8,551 bases of DNA from an uncultured Candidatus Saccharibacteria bacterium (GTDB lineage: Bacteria > Patescibacteriota > Saccharimonadia > Saccharimonadales > Saccharimonadaceae), in assembly GCA_938043965.1 (NCBI GenBank), contig CALIQQ010000024.1, positions 1-8,551 on the forward strand, written 5' to 3'. Every line of letters starts with the position of its first letter. The first letter of the stretch is position 1. This document shows, piece by piece, positions 1 to 5,186 of this stretch. The translations under genes were made by a program, and so were the position numbers. The notes under the pieces were generated by a model, which was given only the letters and a program-made list of their open reading frames with translations, did no database searches and was not told where the DNA came from.

Positions 1-873
1 TTCTGGATAATCTTCAGGTGAATATTTTTTATATAAGACTATCTCTTCGTGCCGCTTTTTAGTTTCTAGATTGGTAAACCAGTTTATAGCAGGAACTTTG
101 ATATATTTATCAGGGTCTAAGCCTTTCCCAATCACAAACTTACGATTAGATTCAAGATTATTCTTATATGGTGATTTATACACCATAGACATATTAAAGC
201 CATATCCAGACCATATTTTATTTTCTTTTATAAGTTTAAAAATTTCTTTATATGTCAAAGCATTCATATTGCCCAAAATCAGAAATTTTTTATCATATTC
301 TACTAATTGTGCTACATATTCACGAAATAGCGAAAATGGTGGATTCGTTACTACTATATCGGCTCTTTTTAGTAACTCTCTGCATTCAGCACTTCTAAAG
401 TCGCCATCTCCATCAAGATACGACAAGATTTTGGACTCTTCACCCCTATCTAATTTGGCTTTTTCTCGGTGCAAAATTTCTTTAGTATCTAAAATATTGA
501 TATTACCGCTGCCGTCTATATCGGCAATGTCATCAAGTTCAATTTTATAGGCTTTCGAGATAATTTTTTGACGTGATTTATTGCCGTATTGTTCTTCTTT
601 TTCTCCGCCCAAAAAAGATAGTTGAATTTCTTTGTTTGCAACTGGGCTCGGGTCATAACAAGTAGTAATCAATTTCTTTAGCCCTAAAGCCTTAAAGTTC
701 ATCGCAAAATATTTGAAAAAATTACTTTCAAACGGGTCATCGCAATTACAAAAGATTACTTTATCTTTAAATTGTTCTTTGTAATGTCTTAATTCGTTTT
801 CGATATCCTTTAGCTGAGTATAGAACTCATCATTTTTGGTTTTGCTAGCTTTATGTAAATTGGCGTTCGCCAT
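1..873 (-). CDS. EcoRI-family adenine-specific DNA methyltransferase (C-terminus cut by window edge)
   Basis: Translating the minus strand from the ATG at 873 gives 291 codons with no stop, so the gene continues past the left edge. The protein strongly resembles the EcoRI methylase family, which transfers a methyl group from S-adenosylmethionine to adenine N6 (M.EcoRI acts in GAATTC). Family hallmarks seen are KTKNDEFYTQ near residues 11-20, FCNCDDPFESNFF at 41-53, GDGDFRS at 155-161, and the catalytic NPPF at 177-180, followed by SLFREYVAQL. A 12-residue EF-hand-like loop lies at 118-129 (D118, D120, S122, G123, I125, D129). The start is fixed by a strong Shine-Dalgarno site (GGAGAGG) 8 nt upstream. 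Codon use (many ATA, AGA, AGG) differs from the housekeeping genes nearby, suggesting acquisition. No restriction endonuclease is visible on the upstream side; one could lie beyond the left edge. M.EcoRI is about 326 residues long, so only a short tail is probably missing. Target specificity is inferred from family only. Confidence 0.92.
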   Translation of the reverse strand, partial: MANANLHKASKTKNDEFYTQLKDIENELRHYKEQFKDKVIFCNCDDPFESNFFKYFAMNFKALGLKKLITTCYDPSPVANKEIQLSFLGGEKEEQYGNKSRQKIISKAYKIELDDIADIDGSGNINILDTKEILHREKAKLDRGEESKILSYLDGDGDFRSAECRELLKRADIVVTNPPFSLFREYVAQLVEYDKKFLILGNMNALTYKEIFKLIKENKIWSGYGFNMSMVYKSPYKNNLESNRKFVIGKGLDPDKYIKVPAINWFTNLETKKRHEEIVLYKKYSPEDYPE

Positions 874-1037
874 CTCTGTTGCCTCTCCAACAACAGAAAC
901 AAAAATAGGACACCGCAACAGGTGTCCAAACCTTTTACAGCAGAGATAGCTCTGAATGTCGCGATGCCCTAATTTTGAGCTATCACGACAAAAGAATCTC
1001 TGTCGTTTCTGTTGTAAATTATAAAAAGTTTGGACAC
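874..1037 (-). promoter_or_regulatory. Structured 5' leader of the methyltransferase gene, possible two-state RNA switch
   Basis: Read as minus-strand RNA, the leader holds many complementary segments. Stem A pairs 1037-1028 with 931-922 (10 bp). Stem B pairs 927-921 with 914-908 (7 bp, 6-nt loop). Stem C pairs 1015-1005 with 900-890 (11 bp). Stem D pairs 898-891 with 881-874 (8 bp including one G-U), with the Shine-Dalgarno site in its loop. Hairpin E pairs 989-982 and 980-977 with 969-958 (12 bp, one bulge). Hairpin E needs two G-U pairs (985/962 and 978/968) that would be A-C mismatches on the plus strand, so it favours a minus-strand RNA. A excludes B, and C excludes D. A+D and B+C are therefore two coherent alternative folds, with the ribosome site free in B+C. 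No known riboswitch class was recognised. A decayed mobile-element end is the main alternative. Confidence 0.5.
882..888 (-). promoter_or_regulatory. Shine-Dalgarno site of the methyltransferase gene, inside a hairpin loop
   Basis: GGAGAGG on the minus strand ends 8 nt before the ATG at 873, which supports that start. It sits in the 9-nt loop (890-882) of a hairpin whose 3' arm ends directly at the start codon. The same 5' arm can instead pair with 1015-1005 and open the hairpin. Confidence 0.7.
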
Positions 1038-1041
1038 TTAT

Positions 1042-1050
1042 ATTGTAGCA
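1042..1050 (-). promoter_or_regulatory. Extended -10 promoter of the methyltransferase leader
   Basis: The minus strand reads TGC followed by TACAAT at 1047-1042. The predicted transcription start is about 1037-1035, where the first long complementary segment of the leader begins, so that stem would lie at the very 5' end of the RNA. TTAGTG about 18 nt upstream is only a weak -35 candidate. Confidence 0.5.
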
Positions 1051-1089
1051 CAAAATATTTAGCAACACTAATCATTACTCATCATTAAA

Positions 1090-1098
1090 TGATATAAT
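1090..1098 (+). promoter_or_regulatory. Extended -10 promoter of the DUF2268 gene
   Basis: TGA followed by TATAAT at 1093-1098. Only 6 nt separate the hexamer from the ATG at 1105, so transcription should start at or next to the A of the ATG. No Shine-Dalgarno site is present. No -35 is recognisable. It is arranged back to back with the methyltransferase promoter 40 nt away. Confidence 0.65.
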
Positions 1099-1104
1099 AA
1101 ATAT

Positions 1105-1755
1105 ATGAATAAGGTAAATATATTGCTCACAGAAGCCAATGGCAATCTTTCAGACAAAAGAGAGATGATAGAAATTGCCATAAAAACAGCTGAAAAATAT
1201 GTTTTCCCAAAATTAAAGATAGACTGGGATATAGATTTGCTAGTAACCAATCGTTTACATGATATTGTCATTCCAGAAGACGGAGTCGGTGGACGCACTA
1301 GGACTTCTGACCTTATTGAATTTGCTATCAATGAGAAAAAAGCAACTGAGAACTTGATTTCCGAAATGGTAGCCCATGAGCTTTGTCATGCCGCTCGCTG
1401 GGGCAAAAATGACGAGTGGATTAATACGTTGTTCGATGGCATGATTAGCGAAGGTATTGCAACTTATCTAGAAGCTGAGTTTGTCAAAGACCGAGAAGAA
1501 AAAACAGTCTTTATTAAAACAATTCTTGAACGAACAGACGATGAGAATAAAAAGATTCTTGAAGAGCTTCGCGATCAATTAGATTCCAATTACTACGATT
1601 ACGATACCATATTCTTTAATGGCAACGACAAGTTACCACGTTGGTCTGGCTACTCTCTAGGTTATTATCTTGTCAAGAAATATCTTGAGAAAACTAATAA
1701 AAGAATCGAAGATGCGTTTGCTGATAGATACGCGGAGTTCAAGATTATTTTGTAA
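1105..1755 (+). CDS. Putative zinc-dependent protease, DUF2268 family
   Basis: The 216-residue protein carries a zincin-type motif HELCH at 91-95 within MVAHELCHAARW. The histidines would be zinc ligands and E92 the catalytic base. A downstream SEG (E116 in GMISEGIATYLE) is a good third ligand. The C-terminal PRWSGYSLGYYLV at 178-190 is typical of DUF2268 predicted Zn-dependent proteases. No signal peptide or membrane segment is seen, so a cytoplasmic location is likely; the substrate is unknown. The gene is single, divergent from the methyltransferase, and ends in a strong terminator. The start at 1105 is chosen because a consensus -10 element sits 6 nt upstream, implying a leaderless mRNA. 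The coding sequence is AT-rich and uses ATA and AGA freely, unlike rarA and ppa, suggesting an accessory or acquired gene. The family call is from motif recognition; the function is inferred. Confidence 0.85.
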   Translation: MNKVNILLTEANGNLSDKREMIEIAIKTAEKYVFPKLKIDWDIDLLVTNRLHDIVIPEDGVGGRTRTSDLIEFAINEKKATENLISEMVAHELCHAARWGKNDEWINTLFDGMISEGIATYLEAEFVKDREEKTVFIKTILERTDDENKKILEELRDQLDSNYYDYDTIFFNGNDKLPRWSGYSLGYYLVKKYLEKTNKRIEDAFADRYAEFKIIL

Positions 1756-1758
1756 ATG

Positions 1759-1788
1759 AAAAAGCACGGATATAAACCCGTGCTTTTT
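1759..1788 (+). terminator. Rho-independent terminator after the DUF2268 gene
   Basis: A perfect 11-bp stem (AAAAAGCACGG, 1759-1769, with CCGTGCTTTTT, 1778-1788) encloses an 8-nt loop. It starts 4 nt after the stop codon. The A tract and T tract are symmetrical, so it could stop transcription from both sides. Confidence 0.9.
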
Positions 1789-1919
1789 GTTGAACCCTAG
1801 CCCTTAGGCGAAGTAGTGTGGCATTCATCATAAAACCAATTAAGGCTCTCTACTGCCATACTCTCCTGAATGTGGCCCTCGGAAGTCACATTTTTCCAAA
1901 GCCAATGAAATACAAAAAA
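1789..1919. other. Intergenic stretch with no recognised gene
   Basis: Between the terminator and the rarA promoter no convincing gene or RNA was found. The rarA frame stays open back to a GTG at 1818, and a 20-codon minus-strand ORF exists at 1859-1797, but neither has credible start signals. Only weak short complementary segments are seen (for example 1823-1828 with 1867-1872). Confidence 0.5.
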
Positions 1920-1928
1920 TGTTATAAT
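1920..1928 (+). promoter_or_regulatory. Extended -10 promoter of rarA
   Basis: TGT followed by TATAAT at 1923-1928, 9 nt before the ATG at 1938. The predicted transcript starts near 1935, leaving about 3 nt of leader. The 14-bp block at 1919-1932 is identical to the block at 3150-3163 in the ppa promoter. No -35 is evident. Confidence 0.65.
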
Positions 1929-1937
1929 AAGTTTAAT

Positions 1938-3134
1938 ATGGAAGGAAATCGAATCCCACTAGCCGAGCGCATGCGACCCACAACTCTTGACGAGGTCATT
2001 GGTCAAGACGAGATTGTTGGTGAGGGAAAAATCCTTACTAAAATTGCTAAAACCGGCGAGCCCGTTAATTTAATTTTCTGGGGTCCCCCCGGTACCGGCA
2101 AAACTACTCTCGCACGCATTCTCGCTAAAGAGTATCATGCCGACTTTATTGAACTTTCCGCCGTCACTGCCGGCAAAAAAGATATTGAAATGGTGACCGA
2201 GCGCGCCAAGCAAAACTGGAATCTAAAAATTCGTACCGTCTTATTTGTCGATGAAATCCATCGCTTTAATAAAGCACAGCAAGATGCTTTCTTACCACAC
2301 GTCGAATCTGGACTTATTACTTTGATTGGTGCCACCACTGAAAATCCTAGTTTTGAAGTAATCTCACCACTCCTCTCCCGCTCTCGCGTCGTTATTGTCA
2401 ACCTGCTTCAAAAAGCCGATATTTTAAAAGTTCTAAAACGTGCATTAAAAGCCGAAAAGGCGCTGGATCGAGTTTCCGATTCCGCACTCGATTATCTAGC
2501 CGAATTATCCGGCGGCGATGCTCGCAGCGCTCTCGGCAATCTCGAATTGGCCCTCAGCCTATCCGATAAAGTTGATGAAAATACCGTAAAATCTGCTGCC
2601 GGCCGCAAAATCCCTGGCTACGATAAATCTGGAGATAAACACTATGATAACATTTCTGCCTTCATTAAATCCATGCGTGGCTCGGATGTTGACGCCTCAC
2701 TCTACTATCTTGCTCGCATGCTCGAAGCTGGCGAAGACCCAAAATTCATTGCTCGTCGCATGGTGATTTTTGCCTCCGAAGATATTGGATTAGCTGGCAA
2801 TGGCGGTCTAAACCTAGCTGTTTCCGCCTTTGCTGCCGTTGAACGAATTGGCATGCCGGAAAGTCAAATTATTCTCGCACATGTCGTTTGCGCACTAGCA
2901 AAATCAAAAAAGGATCGCAGCAGCTACGATGCATTACTGCGTGCAAAAAAGGCAGCACATGAGTCAATGCACCTGCCCGTGCCACTTGAAATTCGCAATG
3001 CTCCCACGAAACTAATGGCCGATCTTGGTTTCGGTAAAGGCTATAAATGGGAGTCCGGATATCATCAGCCGACCTCCTATCTGCCAAAGGAACTTGGTAG
3101 CCAAAAGTTTTATTTTTCAGAAGACCCGGCCTAA
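1938..3134 (+). CDS. rarA: Replication-associated recombination protein A (RarA/MgsA, AAA+ ATPase)
   Basis: The 398-residue protein is a clamp-loader-like AAA+ ATPase of the RarA/MgsA/WRNIP1 family, which acts at stalled replication forks together with SSB. Seen in order: Walker A GPPGTGKT at 49-56, Walker B VLFVDEIH at 101-108, sensor 1 GATTENPSF at 131-139, an arginine finger region LLSRSR at 145-150, sensor 2 GGDAR at 192-196, then the family's C-terminal tetramerisation region with AGEDPKFIARRMVIFASEDIG and the closing HQPTSYLPKEL. The ATG at 1938 gives the usual RarA N-terminus (PLAERMRPTTLDEVIGQ). The frame is open upstream to 1818, but those 40 residues lack family similarity and would lie upstream of the proposed promoter. 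No Shine-Dalgarno site precedes 1938; the -10 is 9 nt away, predicting a nearly leaderless mRNA. No terminator separates it from ppa, so read-through is possible. Confidence 0.96.
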   Translation: MEGNRIPLAERMRPTTLDEVIGQDEIVGEGKILTKIAKTGEPVNLIFWGPPGTGKTTLARILAKEYHADFIELSAVTAGKKDIEMVTERAKQNWNLKIRTVLFVDEIHRFNKAQQDAFLPHVESGLITLIGATTENPSFEVISPLLSRSRVVIVNLLQKADILKVLKRALKAEKALDRVSDSALDYLAELSGGDARSALGNLELALSLSDKVDENTVKSAAGRKIPGYDKSGDKHYDNISAFIKSMRGSDVDASLYYLARMLEAGEDPKFIARRMVIFASEDIGLAGNGGLNLAVSAFAAVERIGMPESQIILAHVVCALAKSKKDRSSYDALLRAKKAAHESMHLPVPLEIRNAPTKLMADLGFGKGYKWESGYHQPTSYLPKELGSQKFYFSEDPA

Positions 3135-3150
3135 TGTTGCGTTGAAAATA

Positions 3151-3159
3151 TGTTATAAT
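3151..3159 (+). promoter_or_regulatory. Extended -10 promoter of ppa
   Basis: TGT followed by TATAAT at 3154-3159, in the 53-bp gap after rarA. The predicted start is near 3166, giving a leader of about 22 nt. Unlike the leaderless genes, ppa has a Shine-Dalgarno site, AAGGAGT at about 3177-3183, 4-5 nt before its ATG. Confidence 0.65.
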
Positions 3160-3187
3160 AAGTATTATTAACAGAAAAGGAGTCTAC

Positions 3188-3718
3188 ATGGCAGATTTTA
3201 ATAAAATTTTGAATCCAGGTGATTATGAAAATGGGGAAGTGAACGTTGTAATTGAAATTCCAACCGGCTCGAATCATAAAATTGAATGGGATCGTAAAAA
3301 CGCTTGTTTCATGCTTGATCGCGTCGAACCAATTGCTTTCGCTAAACCTTGCAACTATGGTTTTATTCCGCAAACGATCGACGAAGATGGTGATGAATTG
3401 GACGTTCTAATGATTACCGACCAACCACTTACTACTGGCATTTATACCAAGGCTCGCATTCTCGGCGTTATGAAGTTTATCGACAGTGACGAAGTTGACG
3501 ATAAAATTATCGTGGTTCCAGCTGACGATCGCAACAATGGCGACGCTTATAAAACTCTTGAAGATCTACCAAAGCGCCTCCTCGATCAAATTAAATTCCA
3601 CTTTGATCACTACAAAGACCTGAAAAAACCAGGTACTACCGAAGTTAAGGCTTTCGAAGGTGTCGACGAAGCTAAAAAAGTTATCAAAGACGCCATCGCT
3701 CGCTGGAACGAACAATAA
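3188..3718 (+). CDS. ppa: Inorganic pyrophosphatase, family I
   Basis: The 176-residue protein has the usual length of bacterial soluble family I pyrophosphatases. These hydrolyse pyrophosphate to two phosphates with Mg2+ in the cytoplasm and pull nucleic acid synthesis and nucleotide-sugar formation forward. Visible motifs are VIEIPTGSNHKIEWD from residue 21, the pocket motif CNYGFIPQT at 55-63, the signature DGDELD at 67-72 with its metal-binding aspartates, DEVDDKIIVVP at 101-111, and the C-terminal FHFDHYKDLKK at 137-147. A Shine-Dalgarno site precedes the ATG. Codons are biased toward CGC/CGT for arginine, with no AGA and no in-frame ATA seen, consistent with a highly expressed core gene. 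It lies downstream of rarA with its own promoter and ends before a strong bidirectional terminator. Confidence 0.97.
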   Translation: MADFNKILNPGDYENGEVNVVIEIPTGSNHKIEWDRKNACFMLDRVEPIAFAKPCNYGFIPQTIDEDGDELDVLMITDQPLTTGIYTKARILGVMKFIDSDEVDDKIIVVPADDRNNGDAYKTLEDLPKRLLDQIKFHFDHYKDLKKPGTTEVKAFEGVDEAKKVIKDAIARWNEQ

Positions 3719-3762
3719 TTCTAAAAAATCTACAGCAATTAACCTACAGTAATTGAAATTAC

Positions 3763-3789
3763 AAAAAAACGGGCCTCGCCCGTTTTTTT
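3763..3789. terminator. Bidirectional rho-independent terminator between convergent ppa and DUF2130 genes
   Basis: A perfect 12-bp stem (3763-3774 with 3778-3789) has a GC core ACGGGC/GCCCGT, a 3-nt loop CTC, seven A on the left and seven T on the right. It can therefore end transcription of ppa on the plus strand and of the DUF2130 gene on the minus strand. Confidence 0.93.
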
Positions 3790-3806
3790 ATTTAACCATC
3801 GGTATT

Positions 3807-5075
3807 CTAGTCATCCGTTTTTTCTAGCTCTAAAAACTTTGCTTGCATGGTAGGATTTCCAGCAGTCAGATTTTTAATTGTTAGGGTGTCAGCCTTATTA
3901 TTTGCAAGCCTCAGATTATTCTCCGAACTAAGCAGTGCGTTCTTAGTTTTTTGTAAATGGTCGATTGTTTTGTCAATCTCCTCGATTGCCGTCGCAAATT
4001 TTTTCGAAGCTAGTTGATAATTTCTAGCAAACCCATCCTTAAAGGCTTCGATTTTTTCTTCAAAATGCGTAATATCAATGTTCTGATTTTTCGCTAAAAT
4101 CAGCTCGCGTTTCGCAGCCAGGGAATTAAGCGCCGCATTCCTTAGTAAAGTAATCATTGGAATAAAGAATTGTGGGCGAATCACATACATTTTCGGATAA
4201 CGATGTGACACATCGACAATCCCCGTATTATAAAGTTCCGAATCAGCTTCCAACATTGTCACCAGAACCGCATATTCGCACCCCTTTTCTCTGCGATCTT
4301 TATCTAGTTCTCGGAAAAAATCCTCATTCTTATGTTTCGTCGCAGTCGTATCCATCTCATTTTTCATTTCAAACATAATCGACACCACCTCAGTCCCATC
4401 TGCCTCAGTTTCCCGGAAAATAAAATCTCCCTTTGAGCCAGTTTTCGCATCGTTATCTTTTTCAAAATAAGCTGTCGGAAAAGCCGTCGCACGAATTTTA
4501 TCAAACTCATCATGGCAATACTGTTCCAAACTCTCGCCAACCATTTTTGTCGACTGCTTGGCTTTAAAATCTTTCAACTGCGCAATCTCTTCCTCCCTCA
4601 ATTTAATCATGCCTTTATAGCGCTCCTCTGTCATGATTATTTTTGAATGACTTTTCGCCTCAGCTAGTTCCAATTTATTTTTAAGACTGTCTCGCTCTTT
4701 TTCAACCTTAGTCACTGCCTCGGACACCGCCAAGTTTTTCTCAGCTTCAAAATTAGCATTCGCCATTTTTCGCTCAGACTCAAAAGCCGCCAACTTAGTT
4801 TTTAACTCCGCCAACTCCTTTTCCTGTGCAACTTTTAGCTCCGCCAATTCCTTTTCTTTTATGGTCTTTAGCTCCGCCAGCTCTTTTTCTTTCGTAGTTT
4901 TTACTTCCAACAGCTCCGCACTCGATTTTGCAGCTAAAACTGCCGTTACATCATGAATCTTCTGCTCAATATCCGCATTGAATTCCGCATCTCGCACCTG
5001 TCGCACAATTTCCGCGTAACTATTTTCATCAATCTTGAAGGTTTCACCACATTTTGGACATTTAATTACTGACAT
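3807..5075 (-). CDS. DUF2130 domain-containing protein (zinc-knuckle-like N-terminus, coiled coil, nuclease-like C-terminal domain)
   Basis: The 422-residue protein begins SVIKCPKCGETFKIDE, with one CPxC pair (C6, C9) as is typical of DUF2130 proteins. A long charged coiled coil covers roughly residues 30-180, including three copies of an 11-residue repeat at 60-92. The conserved domain follows: GESLEQYCHDEF (180-191), KGDFIFRE (215-222) and IMFEMKNE (233-240). The D of GDF and the E and K of FEMK resemble a PD-(D/E)XK nuclease core, but activity is only inferred. The C-terminal part (about 335-400) is again helical. The cellular role of the family is not established. The start is supported by a strong GAGGAGG Shine-Dalgarno site 3 nt before the ATG. 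The gene stands alone, convergent with ppa and downstream of the phosphorylase gene on the same strand. Confidence 0.9.
   Translation of the reverse strand: MSVIKCPKCGETFKIDENSYAEIVRQVRDAEFNADIEQKIHDVTAVLAAKSSAELLEVKTTKEKELAELKTIKEKELAELKVAQEKELAELKTKLAAFESERKMANANFEAEKNLAVSEAVTKVEKERDSLKNKLELAEAKSHSKIIMTEERYKGMIKLREEEIAQLKDFKAKQSTKMVGESLEQYCHDEFDKIRATAFPTAYFEKDNDAKTGSKGDFIFRETEADGTEVVSIMFEMKNEMDTTATKHKNEDFFRELDKDRREKGCEYAVLVTMLEADSELYNTGIVDVSHRYPKMYVIRPQFFIPMITLLRNAALNSLAAKRELILAKNQNIDITHFEEKIEAFKDGFARNYQLASKKFATAIEEIDKTIDHLQKTKNALLSSENNLRLANNKADTLTIKNLTAGNPTMQAKFLELEKTDD
4800..4898 (-). repeat. Three tandem 33-bp repeats coding hendecads in the DUF2130 coiled coil
   Basis: Residues 60-92 read as three near-identical 11-residue units with the core (K/Q)EKELAELK. 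The DNA units are similar, so recent duplication or slippage is plausible. An 11-residue period suits a nearly straight or slightly right-handed coiled coil. Confidence 0.85.
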
Positions 5076-5110
5076 TTTCCTCCTCTTTTTAGCTTGATTA
5101 GCTTTCTTCT

Positions 5111-5138
5111 ATTTTACCGCTTTCGCATAGAAATTCAA
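5111..5138 (-). promoter_or_regulatory. Candidate -35/-10 promoter of the DUF2130 gene
   Basis: On the minus strand TTGAAT (5138-5133) is followed after 16 nt by TAAAAT (5116-5111). This is the only promoter proposed here with a fair -35. The leader would be about 30 nt and includes the strong GAGGAGG ribosome site at 5085-5079. Confidence 0.4.
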
Positions 5139-5186
5139 ATCATCCGCCACCGCATTACGCTATTGCCATCAGATAAACCACTATAT

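Noticed and set aside
71..550. A 159-codon open frame on the plus strand.
   Set aside because: It is the shadow of the methyltransferase gene, whose minus-strand frame shows clear family motifs across the same bases.
890..1037. An integron attC site, a retron msr-msd RNA, or a MITE in place of a leader.
   Set aside because: The ends do not fit attC R boxes, no reverse transcriptase is adjacent, and the two longest complementary pairs are interleaved rather than nested as terminal repeats would be. A decayed mobile-element end cannot be fully excluded.
874..1037. A known SAM-binding riboswitch controlling the methyltransferase.
   Set aside because: No SAM-I, SAM-II or preQ1 consensus was recognised, so no ligand is proposed.
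1797..1859. A 20-codon minus-strand ORF that ends just before the 1759-1788 terminator.
   Set aside because: Its AGGAGAG ribosome site is too close to the ATG, no promoter was found, and the peptide matches nothing I know.
1818..1937. An upstream extension of rarA by 40 codons to a GTG.
   Set aside because: The added residues have no RarA similarity, the extension lies upstream of the -10 element, and 1938 gives the standard family N-terminus.
3731..3762. An imperfect direct repeat (TACAGCAATT/TACAGTAATT) and a small palindrome after ppa.
   Set aside because: Too short and too AT-rich to mean much; the real terminator follows directly.
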